Part shown: in pieces, positions 24,689 through 34,082 of the stretch
How the letters are laid out: the number at the start of each line of letters is the position of its first letter
Numbering within the stretch: position 1 is the first letter of the stretch
Assembly (NCBI GenBank): GCA_963777285.1
Contig: CAVZPR010000001.1
Location: 558,001-622,000, forward strand
DNA from: JAFARE01 sp963777285
GTDB lineage: Bacteria; Chloroflexota; Dormibacteria; Aeolococcales; Aeolococcaceae
Length of the DNA stretch: 64,000 nt
Direction of reading: 5' to 3'
The notes under the pieces: generated by a model
Database searches by the model: none
Told to the model about the DNA's origin: nothing
Seen by the model: only the letters and a program-made list of their open reading frames with translations
Position numbers and translations under genes: made by a program

Positions 24689-25483
24689 TCAGCTCCAGGC
24701 GTGGACGACCTCGCGTAGCCCGCCGCGATATGCGGGAAAGCGAGGCGTGAAGCCGCGCGGCCGCGGCCTGTCGGGGATGCGCGCCGTCGCCAGCCGCACC
24801 ATGTCCATGTGCTCCTGCGCGATCACCAGGTGCGACACGGGGGCCAGCACACCGGGAATGTGCAGCGGCAGCGGATTGCCGACGAGGCGCGCGAAGTGGT
24901 CCATGAACGCGGCGAAGGTGGCTGGCTGGTCGTCGGCGGCGACCGTGACGCTGCCGGCCACACCCCGCGCCGCGGCGAGCAGCGCTCTGGCGGCGTCGTG
25001 CGTGTGCAGGAAGCGCTGCCGCACGCGCGCCGGGCCGGCCCAGTAGGGGCGGCCGATGCGAAAGGCGCGGCGGTACGCGCGCAGGCTGCGCGAGCCGGGA
25101 CCGTACAGGTATCCGAGGCGCACCACGCACGCCGGTCGCCGCGCCTGCAGCACCACCTGTTCTGCGGCGAGCGCACCTTCCACGGTCGCCGCCAGCGAAT
25201 CGGCGACCTCGAGACCGGCGTCCCGTGCACCGGCAAAGTGGAACCCGGCGTGCACGACGAAGTCGGCGCGCGCCGCGCTGCGCAGCGCCGCCTCCGCGTC
25301 GCCGATGAGACGCGACGGCGGATACCGCTTCCACGCCTGGCCGTCGTGCAGCAGGCTGTTCGCCGGCTGACCGGCAACGTTGATCAGCACGCGTGGCCCG
25401 CCGCCAGGCGAGGGTCGCGACTGCAGCAGCTCGCGGATCGCCGTCGACAGCTCGCCCGCCTCCGGGTGAAGGCTGACGATCAC
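24689..25483 (-). CDS. degenerate NAD-dependent epimerase-like protein
   Basis: A 264-residue extended-SDR-like protein that starts at GTG 25483, overlapping the end of the upstream aminopeptidase by reading past its stop. The post-active-site block VRLGYLYGPGSRSLRAYRRA and DAARALLAAA are typical of epimerases. The N-terminal GxxGxxG nucleotide-binding loop is missing, and the catalytic YxxxK reads YPPSR, with Arg for Lys. It may have lost oxidoreductase activity or use a different ligand. The two convergent genes abut at 24688/24689. Confidence 0.65.
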   Translation of the reverse strand: MIVSLHPEAGELSTAIRELLQSRPSPGGGPRVLINVAGQPANSLLHDGQAWKRYPPSRLIGDAEAALRSAARADFVVHAGFHFAGARDAGLEVADSLAATVEGALAAEQVVLQARRPACVVRLGYLYGPGSRSLRAYRRAFRIGRPYWAGPARVRQRFLHTHDAARALLAAARGVAGSVTVAADDQPATFAAFMDHFARLVGNPLPLHIPGVLAPVSHLVIAQEHMDMVRLATARIPDRPRPRGFTPRFPAYRGGLREVVHAWS

Positions 25484-25490
25484 GCCGGCG

Positions 25491-26993
25491 CTAGAGCGAT
25501 CGGCGCAGCTGCGGTTCCTCTGCGCCCAGCTCGGCCATCCAGCGTTCGATCTCGCCGGGCTCGCGGGGCAGCGCCGCGGAGAGCACGCGGCAGCCATCCT
25601 CTGTCACCAGCACGTCGTCCTCGATGCGGATGCCGATACCTCGCAGATGCTCCGGCACGGTCATGTCGTCGGGCTGGAAGTAGAGGCCCGGCTCCACGGT
25701 CAAGACCATTCCAGCCTCCAACGGACCGGACCGGTAGTGCTCGTCGCGAGCGTGGGAGCAGTCGTGCACGTCGAGCCCCAGCATGTGCGACGTTCCATGC
25801 CGCGTGTAGCGCCGGTACAGCTGCTTGTCCTCCTGCAAGGATGTCTCTGCTCCCTCCGGAAGCAGACCGAGGCGCTCCAATCCCCCGGCCAGGACACGCA
25901 TCGCGGCGCGGTGCGGCGCCAGAAAGTCAGCACCGGGCCGCACCTCGCTGATGGCCGCGTCCTGGGCGCGCAGCACCAGCTCGTACAGCTCGCGCTGCTG
26001 CGCGGTGAAACGACCCGACACGGGCAGCGTGCGCGTGATGTCCGCGGTGTAGAGCTCGTCGCATTCCACGCCGGCGTCGAGCAGCAGCAGGTCGCCAGCT
26101 TGCACGTCGCCGTCATTGCGCTGCCAGTGCAGGATGGCGGCGTGCGCGCCTGACGCGGCGATGGTTCCGTACCCGGCGTCGTTGCCGTCGACACGGGCAC
26201 GCAGGCGGAAGACCCCGTCGACCACACGCTCGCCGCGCTCCATCGCGTCCGGCAGCGCGCGCACCACGTCCTCGAATCCCTTGACCGTGGCGGCCACCGC
26301 TCGCTCCAGCTGGCGCACCTCGAAGTCGTCCTTCAGCAGCCGCAGCTCGGAGAGCGCGGTGGCCAGCGTCGCGTCGTCGGGATGCTCCTGGATCGCGTCG
26401 TCGACCGACGCGTCCACGCCGCGCAGCGTCACCGCGCTCCCAGCCTCCAGCGACGCGAGGTCTTTCTGCAGGCGCGACAGCGGGGCGCAGGCGATGTCGA
26501 GACGCGCGGCCGTCTCCTCCAGTCCCCGCCGTGGCCCCACCCAGAGCTCGCCACGGCGGGCGTCGGTGAAGAAGTCCGGCGTCGAACGGTCGGCGCGCGG
26601 CTCCAGGTAGAGGGTCGCCTCGTGCTGGTCGCCGTCGGCGCGCATCAGCAGCACCGCGTCCTCTTCCTGGTGGCCGCAGAGCCAGACGAAGTCGCTCCCG
26701 GGGCGGAACGGGAAATCGGTGTCGCCGCTGCGCGCTTTCAGGCCACCCGTGGGCACGATGAGGTGACGGCCGCGAAACTGCTGCGACAGGCGTTCGCGCC
26801 GCTGGCGAAAGTTGTGGGCCGCGGGGTGCACGGCCGCGTCGACCGGCGGGGGCGCGTCCCAGTGCTGCGACATGAACTCGATCAGCGCCTCAGGCGGCTG
26901 CGGGTCGTAGTTGCGCGCGCCCGGGGCGCGCGGCTCCTCGCCGCCGGGCTCCGGCGGCGGCGCTGCGTCGACCGGTGTGGCCTCGTCTCCCAT
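25491..26993 (-). CDS. pepP: Xaa-Pro aminopeptidase (M24B)
   Basis: A 500-residue metallopeptidase removing N-terminal residues before proline. The N-terminal creatinase-like domain (VHPAAHNFRQRRERLSQQFR, then FPFRPGSDFVWLCG) precedes the pita-bread fold. All five dinuclear-metal ligands are visible: Asp in LLLLDAGVECDELYTADITR (two Asp), His in HGTSHMLGLDVHD, Glu in VLTVEPGLYF and Glu in GIRIEDDVLVT. ATG 26993 is preceded by TAGGCT at 7 nt, supporting the start and a leaderless message; longer frames upstream have no protein-like composition. Confidence 0.93.
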   Translation of the reverse strand: MGDEATPVDAAPPPEPGGEEPRAPGARNYDPQPPEALIEFMSQHWDAPPPVDAAVHPAAHNFRQRRERLSQQFRGRHLIVPTGGLKARSGDTDFPFRPGSDFVWLCGHQEEDAVLLMRADGDQHEATLYLEPRADRSTPDFFTDARRGELWVGPRRGLEETAARLDIACAPLSRLQKDLASLEAGSAVTLRGVDASVDDAIQEHPDDATLATALSELRLLKDDFEVRQLERAVAATVKGFEDVVRALPDAMERGERVVDGVFRLRARVDGNDAGYGTIAASGAHAAILHWQRNDGDVQAGDLLLLDAGVECDELYTADITRTLPVSGRFTAQQRELYELVLRAQDAAISEVRPGADFLAPHRAAMRVLAGGLERLGLLPEGAETSLQEDKQLYRRYTRHGTSHMLGLDVHDCSHARDEHYRSGPLEAGMVLTVEPGLYFQPDDMTVPEHLRGIGIRIEDDVLVTEDGCRVLSAALPREPGEIERWMAELGAEEPQLRRSL

Positions 26994-27000
26994 GCCGTGC

Positions 27001-27006
27001 AGCCTA
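27001..27006 (-). promoter_or_regulatory. -10 box for pepP, leaderless type
   Basis: On the minus strand TAGGCT is followed by 7 nt and then ATG 26993. It is divergent from the next promoter 42 bp away. Confidence 0.5.
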
Positions 27007-27047
27007 TCGAGTCGGCGGCCCGGCGCATCCGCCACCCGGGGCTTGGG

Positions 27048-27053
27048 TAGGCT
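27048..27053 (+). promoter_or_regulatory. -10 box for the 65-aa membrane protein, leaderless type
   Basis: TAGGCT followed by exactly 6 nt and GTG 27060. The hexamer is identical to that of the divergent pepP promoter. Confidence 0.5.
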
Positions 27054-27059
27054 TGTGGC

Positions 27060-27257
27060 GTGCTTCGGTCCGCACTCGCGCTGACCCTCGGCGCCGTCGT
27101 GGCCGTCGCGCTGATGGTGTTCGCGGTGCTGCTGTGGCAGCGCACCCTGATCATCTTCGCGGCACCGCTCGGCGTGGCGTCTCTGGCCACCGTGTGGGTG
27201 ACAATCGACAATCAGTTCCTGTACCGGAGCAAGGGCACCGCTCCGCCGGAGCAATAG
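27060..27257 (+). CDS. small two-helix membrane protein
   Basis: A 65-residue protein consisting of two hydrophobic helices (about 5-26 and 29-48) and a short polar tail. The leaderless-type promoter right in front supports real expression. It is divergent from pepP and 49 nt upstream of the cyclase gene. No function can be assigned. Confidence 0.6.
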   Translation: MLRSALALTLGAVVAVALMVFAVLLWQRTLIIFAAPLGVASLATVWVTIDNQFLYRSKGTAPPEQ

Positions 27258-27294
27258 CCGGGCGCGCCGGCCGTCAGCGCAAGGCGCGGACGGC

Positions 27295-27300
27295 TACCCT
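27295..27300 (+). promoter_or_regulatory. -10 box for the cyclase gene, leaderless type
   Basis: TACCCT followed by exactly 6 nt and GTG 27307. Confidence 0.45.
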
Positions 27301-27306
27301 GCACAC

Positions 27307-30300
27307 GTGAGGTGCGCGGCGTGCGGGGCTGACAACAGGCCGGGACGCCGCTTCTGCGGGCAGTGCGGGGCGCCACTGCAGCGTGCCTGCTCCGTCTGCG
27401 GTGAGGGCAACGACGCCGAAGAGCGGTTCTGCGGTGCGTGCGGCGCCCCGCTGGACCCGGCCGCCCCGGCCGCGACGCGTGCCGACGCGCCGGCGAAGCG
27501 CGCGGCACGGTCGCCCGCCGAGCGGCGTCACGTCACGGTGCTCTTCGCCGACCTGGTGGGCTTCACACAGCTGGCGCAGCGGCGCGACGCCGAGGACGTG
27601 CGCGAGCTGCTCACTCGCTACTTCGACAGCGCCCGCACCATCATCTCCCGGTACGGGGGCACCGTCGAGAAGTTCATCGGCGACGCGGTCATGGCGGTGT
27701 GGGGCGTGCCGGCTGTGCAGGAGGACGACGCAGAGCGCGGCGTGCGCGCGGCCCTGGATCTGGTCGACGCGGTCAGCGCTCTGGGCGAGACGGCGGGGGT
27801 GGGCGGCCTCAAGGCGCGAGTCGGCGTGCTCACCGGCGAAGCCGCCGTCAACCTCGACGCCACCGGACAGACGATGGTGGCCGGCGACCTGGTCAACACC
27901 GCCTCCCGGCTGCAGGCGGCCGCGGAGCCGGGGACCGTCCTGGTGGGCGAGGCGACCCGGCAGGCGACCGAGGCGGCGATCGTGTACGACGACGCCGGGA
28001 CCCACGAGCTCAAGGGCAAGGCCGAGCCGCTTCGCCTGTGGCGCGCCAACCGCGTGGTCGCGGCACGCGGCGGCGTGATGCGGCCCACCGGCATCGAGCC
28101 GCCCTTCGTGGGCCGCGAGCGCGAGCTGCGCCTGCTCAAGGAGATGCTGCACGCCACGGCGGAGGAGGGTAAGGCGCGGCTCCTGTCCGTCGTCGGAGTG
28201 GCCGGCGTCGGCAAGTCGCGGCTGTCGTGGGAGTTCGAGAAGTACATCGACGGGCTGACCCAGCAGATGTACTGGCATCGCGGCCGCTGCCTCGCGTACG
28301 GCGACGCGATCGCGTACTGGGCGCTGGCCGAGATGGTCCGGACCCGCGCCGGGCTGCTGGAGAGCGAGGCGCCGGCCGCCGCCCGGGTGAAGCTGCGACA
28401 CACCGTCGAGGAGTTCGTCGCCGATGAGGACGAGCGGACGTGGATGGAGCCGCGCCTGGCGCAGCTTCTCGGCTTGGAAACCGAGGCGTCGCGGGATCCG
28501 CGCGACCTCTTCGCCGCCTGGCGCATGTTCTTCGAAGCCCTGGCGGCACGCGACCTCACCGTGCTCGTATTCGAGGACCTGCAGTGGGCGGACAGCGGCC
28601 TGCTCGACTTCATCGAGTACCTCCTCGAGTGGTCGCGCAACAGCCCGATCCTGGTGCTGACGCTGGCGCGCCCCGAGGTCGCCGAGCGCCGGCCGGGGTG
28701 GGGCATCGGCAAGCGAGGCCTGACCTCCCTCTACCTCGAACCGCTCAGCGACGACGCGATGGCGGCGCTGCTCAGCGGCATGGTTCCCGGACTGGCTGAG
28801 GAGCTCAGCTCCAGGATCCTGGAACGGGCCGCGGGCATCCCGCTCTACGCCGTCGAGACGGTGCGGATGCTGCTGGACCGGCGGCTGATCGTGGAGGAGG
28901 GCGGCGTCTACCGCTCGGTGGCGTCGCTGGATGCGCTCGAGGTGCCGGAAAGCCTGCACGCGATGATCGCCGCTCGTCTCGGCGGTCTGGACGAGGCCGA
29001 GCGGCACCTGCTCCAGGACGCGGCGGTGCTCGGCAAGTCGTTCACCCCGGCGGCTCTCAGCGCGGTTTCGGAGCTCCCCCTGGCGCAGGTCGAAGCGGCG
29101 CTGGCGGGGCTCGTCGAGAAGGACCTGCTCTCGATCCAGTCCGATCCCCGATCGCCGGAGCGGGGCCACTACGTGTTCGTGCAGGACCTGGTCAGGGGCG
29201 TCGCCTACGGGACCCTGGCGCGCCACGACCGGCGGCTGCGCCACGAGGCCGCGGCCGCATACCTGGAGGCGTCCTGGGTTGGCGAGGAAGGCGTCGCAGA
29301 GGTGATCGCCGCGCATCTCGTGGCTGCCCACGAGGCCGAGCCCGGCGCCCCGGACGCCGCCGATCTGCGCGACCGAGCTCTCCAGGCACTGGCCCGTGCC
29401 GGCGACCATGCCACGTCCCTTGGCGCACCCGACGCCGCGCAGCGCTACTACGAGCGGGCGCTGCAGCTGGCCGTCGGCGAGCGGCTGCGCGCCGAGCTCA
29501 GCAGCAAGGCCGGCCTGGCCGCCCGGCTGCAGGCGCGGCACCAGCAGGCGACGGCGCACTACACCGCGGCGTTCGAGCTGGACAGCGCGCTGGGAGACGT
29601 GGCGTCGGCGGCCCGCGCGCTGGGCGGCGTGGCCTACATCGAGCTGGCGGAGGGCAGGCTCAACTCTGCCCTGGAGCACATGAAGCAGGCGCTGGACATG
29701 CTCATGAGCGCCGATGAGAGCGACACCGAGCGCAACGACGCGCTGGCGGACGCGGCCGCCCTGCTGGCATCGACGGAGTACTTCCACGGGGAGCTCCACA
29801 GCGCGCTGGAGCACGCCGACCTGGCGCTGTCGGTCGCCGAGTCGTGGCGGCTCATGGAGACGCTCACCTCGGCACTCGACACCAAATCCTGGGTGCTCGC
29901 GGCGCTGGGGCGGCGCGAGGAAGGCGAGATCCTGGAGGAGGGGGCCCTCAAGCTGGCGCGGGCGCTCGGGATGCCGCGGCTGGGGACGATCGAGAGCAAC
30001 CTCGGCGACACGCTGCAGGAAGCAGACCGCCTGGAGGCCGCAGCGGGGCACTTCGAGCAGGCGGCGGTGGCCGCCCGCCGCATCGGCGACCGGGCCGGCT
30101 CCGCGTTCGCCGACCTCGGTGGGGCGAGCGCGCTCCTCGACCTGGGCCGGTGGGATCGCTGTGCCGAGCTGGTCACGAGCTACCTGGAGCACGACGCCAC
30201 CGAGCTGGGCACGCACGTGCCGACCGTGGGCTACGCGGTTGGTTTCACGTGGCTGTACCTGTGGCGTGGGCAGCTGGACGGCGCGCGCCACCTGGTGGGC

Positions 30301-30882
30301 GCCGCCGAGAGCCTGTTCGAGCGCACCGGCGCGAGCAACATCGCCCAGGATCTGCGCGCTCTGCTGAAGGCCGCCGAGGCCGGTGTCGCGTCGGCTGAAG
30401 GCCGCCTGAGCGACGCGCTCGGGCTTGCCAAAGAGGCGCTGGAGCTCTCCCTCGAGGCGTATCCGACGATGGCGCGCCGGGGGCTGTGGGAGGCGTCGCA
30501 GGCGGCGATAGCGCTCGGCCATCGGGCCGAGCTGGAAGCCCTGATCGAGACCACGTCGCGGCGTTTCCGAGAGGGCACGCAGCCGTCGCTGCAGGCCCAC
30601 CTCTCACGCTGGCGGGCCAACCTGGGGGCGGGCGACGAAGGCGACCCGGAAGCGCTGTTCCGCAAGGCCATCGACGCCTTCGACCGGCTCAGACGCCCGT
30701 TCTGGGCGGCGGTGGTTCGCACCGAGCTGGGCGAGTGGCTGCTCGCCGGCGACGCCGAGGACGAGGCGCAGGCGCCCCTCGCCGAGGCTCGCGCCGCCCT
30801 GGAACAGCTCGGCGCCACGCCCTGGGTGGCGCGGGTCGACGCCGCACGCCGCGGCGGTGTTCGCCTGGCAGGGCGGGCGTAG
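27307..30882 (+). CDS. zinc-ribbon / class III nucleotide cyclase / AAA ATPase / TPR protein
   Basis: A 1191-residue signalling protein. Residues 1-50 hold two CxxC...CxxC zinc ribbons. Residues about 73-250 are a class III cyclase with metal Asp82 (VTVLFADLVGFT) and Asp126 (FIGDAVMAVWG), Lys122 that would contact adenine, and Asn197/Arg201 (GDLVNTASRLQ), so the active site looks intact. Residues about 265-600 are a signal-transduction ATPase (P-loop GVAGVGKS at 297-304; LVFEDLQWADSGLLDF). The rest is TPR-like helical repeats. The next gene carries a cyclic-nucleotide-binding domain, suggesting a local circuit. The ligand sensed is unknown, and ATP versus GTP specificity is inferred only. Confidence 0.9.
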   Translation: MRCAACGADNRPGRRFCGQCGAPLQRACSVCGEGNDAEERFCGACGAPLDPAAPAATRADAPAKRAARSPAERRHVTVLFADLVGFTQLAQRRDAEDVRELLTRYFDSARTIISRYGGTVEKFIGDAVMAVWGVPAVQEDDAERGVRAALDLVDAVSALGETAGVGGLKARVGVLTGEAAVNLDATGQTMVAGDLVNTASRLQAAAEPGTVLVGEATRQATEAAIVYDDAGTHELKGKAEPLRLWRANRVVAARGGVMRPTGIEPPFVGRERELRLLKEMLHATAEEGKARLLSVVGVAGVGKSRLSWEFEKYIDGLTQQMYWHRGRCLAYGDAIAYWALAEMVRTRAGLLESEAPAAARVKLRHTVEEFVADEDERTWMEPRLAQLLGLETEASRDPRDLFAAWRMFFEALAARDLTVLVFEDLQWADSGLLDFIEYLLEWSRNSPILVLTLARPEVAERRPGWGIGKRGLTSLYLEPLSDDAMAALLSGMVPGLAEELSSRILERAAGIPLYAVETVRMLLDRRLIVEEGGVYRSVASLDALEVPESLHAMIAARLGGLDEAERHLLQDAAVLGKSFTPAALSAVSELPLAQVEAALAGLVEKDLLSIQSDPRSPERGHYVFVQDLVRGVAYGTLARHDRRLRHEAAAAYLEASWVGEEGVAEVIAAHLVAAHEAEPGAPDAADLRDRALQALARAGDHATSLGAPDAAQRYYERALQLAVGERLRAELSSKAGLAARLQARHQQATAHYTAAFELDSALGDVASAARALGGVAYIELAEGRLNSALEHMKQALDMLMSADESDTERNDALADAAALLASTEYFHGELHSALEHADLALSVAESWRLMETLTSALDTKSWVLAALGRREEGEILEEGALKLARALGMPRLGTIESNLGDTLQEADRLEAAAGHFEQAAVAARRIGDRAGSAFADLGGASALLDLGRWDRCAELVTSYLEHDATELGTHVPTVGYAVGFTWLYLWRGQLDGARHLVGAAESLFERTGASNIAQDLRALLKAAEAGVASAEGRLSDALGLAKEALELSLEAYPTMARRGLWEASQAAIALGHRAELEALIETTSRRFREGTQPSLQAHLSRWRANLGAGDEGDPEALFRKAIDAFDRLRRPFWAAVVRTELGEWLLAGDAEDEAQAPLAEARAALEQLGATPWVARVDAARRGGVRLAGRA

Positions 30883-30905
30883 CGATCTCGACCGCGACGG
30901 AGACC

Positions 30906-32597
30906 GTGGGGGAACGGGTCGGCTATCGCTCCCTCTTCGGCATCCGCGACTACCGCCTGCTCTTCGCCGGACTGACCATCTCCCTGAGCGGCTCCTGGGC
31001 CTACAACGTCGGCCTCGTCGTGTTCGTCTTCAACGCCACGCATTCGCCCGCGTGGGTCGCCGCCGCCTCCATGACGCGCTTTCTCACGGCGCTGGTGTGC
31101 AGCCCGCTCAGCGGGCTCGTGTCCGACCGCGTGGAGCGCATCAGGCTGATGATCACGCTCGATCTCCTGGCACTGCTGGTGCAGGGCGGCCTCGCGCTGG
31201 TGGCGGCGCTGAATGGTCCGGTGCTCCTGGCTCTCGTGCTGGCGGGGCTCACGGCCGTGACGACGTCGGCGTACGACCCGTCCGCCCGCGCGGCGACGCC
31301 CGCTGTCGTCGGTGAGGAGTACCTCGCGGCGGCCAACAGCGTGCAGTCCGCGGTGGAGAACCTGGCGATCATCGTGGGCCCCGCGATCGCGGCGGTGCTG
31401 CTGCTCGCTGGTCCACCCGCGCTGGTGTTTGGCATCAACGCCGCCACGTTCGGCGTCTCTGCGCTGCTGGTCAGCCGCATGCGGACACGCAATCAGCCGG
31501 GTGACATCACGCAGGGCGGGACCGCAGGTCCGCTGCAGCAGATGGCCGCAGGCCTGAAGGCCTTCGTCGAGTCGCCCGCCGTGGCGCTCATGTGCGGCTT
31601 CAGCATCCTGGCCAGCTTCGTGTACGGCACCGACACCGTGCTCTTCGTGGTCATCAGCAAGACGGTTCTCGGCACCGGCAGCGCGGGATACGGATACATG
31701 CTGGCCTCGCTGGGCGTCGGCGGCATCGTCATAGCGGCGTTCATGAACCGCATCGCCAGGGCGCGGCGTCTGGCCGGGATCATCATCCTGGGCATGTCCT
31801 GCTATTGCCTGCCGACGGCGCTGCTGACGGTCGTCCACCAGCCCGAGGCCGTGTTCGCCATCGAGGTGGTGCGCGGCGCCGGCACCATCGTCGTCGACGT
31901 GCTGGCCATAACCGCGCTGCAGCGCTCCGCGAAGCCCGACGTGGTGGCGCGCGTCTTCGGCGTCTTCTTCGCGCTGGTGCTTGCCGCGATATCACTGGGA
32001 GCGCTGCTCATGCCGGTGCTTCTCGGCATCGTGGGGCTCAACGCCACGCTGCTCCTGGTGGCATTCGTGATCCCGGGACTGTCGCTGCTGGCGTACCCCT
32101 GGGTGCGCGCCATCAACTCCCGCGGCGCCGGCGAGACCGCACGCCTGGAGCCGTGGGTCGCTGTCTTCCAGACGCTGGACATCTTCTCGGGCGCGCCACG
32201 CCCCGCGCTGGAGAGGATCGCGCGCGCGGCGGCCGAGGAGAACGTGGCGGCAGGCACCCTGATCATCCGCGAGGCTGCGCGCGCCGACGACTTCTTCGTG
32301 CTGCTTGACGGTGGGGTGCAGGTCACAGCGAGCGGCGAGGACCGCGTGGAGCGGGTGATCAATACGCTGCGCGCGCCGGCGTATTTCGGTGAGATCGGCC
32401 TGCTGGAGCACCGGCTTCGCACCGCGACGGTACGAGCCGCGACTGCGTGCGCGCTGCTGCGCATCGACGGAGCGGCGTTCGTCGACGCGCTCACCGGCGT
32501 CACCCTGTCCGCATCCGCGCTGGGCACGGTGCGCATGCGCCTGGCGCGCACGCACCCCGCCGCGGCGCTCACGTTCGGCCAGACGCCCGCCGAGTGA
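30906..32597 (+). CDS. MFS transporter fused to a cyclic-nucleotide-binding domain
   Basis: A 563-residue fusion. Residues about 1-410 are a 12-helix MFS protein (FGIRDYRLLFAGLTISLSGS at the start, GLVSDRVERIRLMITLDLLA loop). Residues about 430-545 are a CAP-family cNMP-binding beta barrel with the phosphate-binding cassette YFGEIGLLEHRLRTATVRA, including the Glu and Arg that hold the cyclic phosphate. GTG 30906 has GGAG 6 nt upstream; the gene starts 23 nt after the cyclase stop. The pair suggests transport gated by the neighbour's product; the cargo is unknown. It converges with treT, leaving 9 nt. Confidence 0.88.
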   Translation: MGERVGYRSLFGIRDYRLLFAGLTISLSGSWAYNVGLVVFVFNATHSPAWVAAASMTRFLTALVCSPLSGLVSDRVERIRLMITLDLLALLVQGGLALVAALNGPVLLALVLAGLTAVTTSAYDPSARAATPAVVGEEYLAAANSVQSAVENLAIIVGPAIAAVLLLAGPPALVFGINAATFGVSALLVSRMRTRNQPGDITQGGTAGPLQQMAAGLKAFVESPAVALMCGFSILASFVYGTDTVLFVVISKTVLGTGSAGYGYMLASLGVGGIVIAAFMNRIARARRLAGIIILGMSCYCLPTALLTVVHQPEAVFAIEVVRGAGTIVVDVLAITALQRSAKPDVVARVFGVFFALVLAAISLGALLMPVLLGIVGLNATLLLVAFVIPGLSLLAYPWVRAINSRGAGETARLEPWVAVFQTLDIFSGAPRPALERIARAAAEENVAAGTLIIREAARADDFFVLLDGGVQVTASGEDRVERVINTLRAPAYFGEIGLLEHRLRTATVRAATACALLRIDGAAFVDALTGVTLSASALGTVRMRLARTHPAAALTFGQTPAE

Positions 32598-32606
32598 AGG
32601 CGGCGC

Positions 32607-34082
32607 TCAGGCGCTGATCAGATCCTCGAGCAGCTCGAGGTACTGGTGCAGGTGTCGTGAGCCGAGGAACTCGGAACGCACGCGTTCCTGCGCCGCGTGT
32701 CCCATGGCGTTGGCCGCCTTCGGGTCGTCGAGGAGGCTCAGCACCGCCGCGCCGAACCCGTCGAGGTCGGTGGGGTCGACGAGCAGTCCTGAGCGCCCGT
32801 CCTCGATCTGGTCGCGGATGCCTCCGATGCCGCTGGCCACCACGGGGCGCGCCTTCCACATCGCCTCCGCCACCGTGAGCCCGAATCCCTCTGCGAGGCT
32901 CTTCTGCGCCACCACGGTGGCGCGCCGCTGCAACGCGTTGACGATCACCGCGTTCTCTTCGAGGTCTTCCATCGGAAGCGTGGCGAGGTGCACGCGCGCT
33001 GCGACCTGTGCCGGCAGGGCGCGCCATGCCTCTCTCACGTCCTGGCACACCTGCAGCCCCTCGGGGTCGTCGGAGACATGCGTCACCGAGGGACCGGCGA
33101 GGACCAGATGCGCATCGCTGCGACCGTGGACGTGCTCGACGAACGCCTGGAGAACGCCGCGCGGATCCTTGAGCCTGTCCCAGCGACTCACCTGCAGCAG
33201 CAGCGGTGTGGCCGGCTCGATGCGCGTCGACTCCGTCATCTCGGCACGGCGCCGCACGGTGGCGCTCGTGCCGTCGGTGCGCGCGAAGTCCGCTGCGGCT
33301 GCCGCACGGCCGTCCTCGATGCCCGCAGCACGGAGCACCGCCGCGACCTTGTCCGGCGCCAGCTCGTAATTCTTCACGGCGAACGGATCGACCGACGGCG
33401 CGATGACCGCGAGGCGGGTGTCGTCCAGCCCCTGCCACACGAAAGCGCGGCAGGAGAAGACGAACGCTTGGGCGCGCGACACGTAGGGACGCAGGAAGTC
33501 CCACGCGCCGCGCACCACGTCGTTGGGCTGGTCGACGCCGACATGACAGCGCCACACCACGATGCGTCCCGCTTGGCGCAGCGCGGGGATCATCCCCGCC
33601 GTCTGCGGGTCGTGCAGGATGACGATGTCCCGCTCTGCGGTGCGCTCCACCAGACGCTCCGCATTGACCCTGAGGATGTCTTCGTAGTGGGAGCGCGCAT
33701 TGTCGTCGAGGTCGGCGCCGTCGCCCGGCGAGCCGTGCAGGCGGTTGTGGATGCGTTTGGTGATTCGAAAGAACCCGTCGTCGCCGGCGATCACGGTCCA
33801 GCGCGTGTCGACGCCGGCGCCGCGCGAGTAGCGCACCAGCGACTGCAGCATCTCGGCCACTCCGCCGCCACTTGCCGTCGAGTTGACGTTCCAGATGGTG
33901 CGGCCCCGGAACGCGCGCTCGGCCTGCGCGGCCTCGGCGATCACACTCTCAGCGGTGGCCGCAGGCAGCACCTCGGCGAAGCGCTGCAGCGACAGCGGGG
34001 AGAGATCGACGTCCTGCAGCGGCGGCAGCTGAACGGTGGCCACCTGTGTCCTCGGGATGCTGTGGTCGACGCCGCGGCTCAC
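32607..34082 (-). CDS. treT: TreT-type trehalose glycosyltransferring synthase
   Basis: A 491-residue GT-B (GT4) enzyme. The N-terminal block IWNVNSTASGGGVAEMLQSL followed by TRWTVIAGDDGFFRITKRIH is the signature of TreT, which makes trehalose from nucleotide-glucose and glucose. The C-terminal half has LQVSRWDRLKDPRGVLQAF, AEGFGLTVAEAMWKARPVVA (the GT4 EX7E motif) and DPTDLDGFGAAVLSLLDD. An insertion of about 35 residues near 255-290 is unlike the typical enzyme. GTG 34082 overlaps the stop of the GH8 gene, so both are one operon. A trehalose-phosphorylase-like activity is an alternative. Confidence 0.85.
   Translation of the reverse strand: MSRGVDHSIPRTQVATVQLPPLQDVDLSPLSLQRFAEVLPAATAESVIAEAAQAERAFRGRTIWNVNSTASGGGVAEMLQSLVRYSRGAGVDTRWTVIAGDDGFFRITKRIHNRLHGSPGDGADLDDNARSHYEDILRVNAERLVERTAERDIVILHDPQTAGMIPALRQAGRIVVWRCHVGVDQPNDVVRGAWDFLRPYVSRAQAFVFSCRAFVWQGLDDTRLAVIAPSVDPFAVKNYELAPDKVAAVLRAAGIEDGRAAAAADFARTDGTSATVRRRAEMTESTRIEPATPLLLQVSRWDRLKDPRGVLQAFVEHVHGRSDAHLVLAGPSVTHVSDDPEGLQVCQDVREAWRALPAQVAARVHLATLPMEDLEENAVIVNALQRRATVVAQKSLAEGFGLTVAEAMWKARPVVASGIGGIRDQIEDGRSGLLVDPTDLDGFGAAVLSLLDDPKAANAMGHAAQERVRSEFLGSRHLHQYLELLEDLISA

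Noticed and set aside
27274..30600. Minus-strand open frame of about 1100 codons opposite the cyclase gene
   Set aside because: Same reason: mirror of a GC-rich coding frame, with His/Arg/Gln-rich low-information composition.
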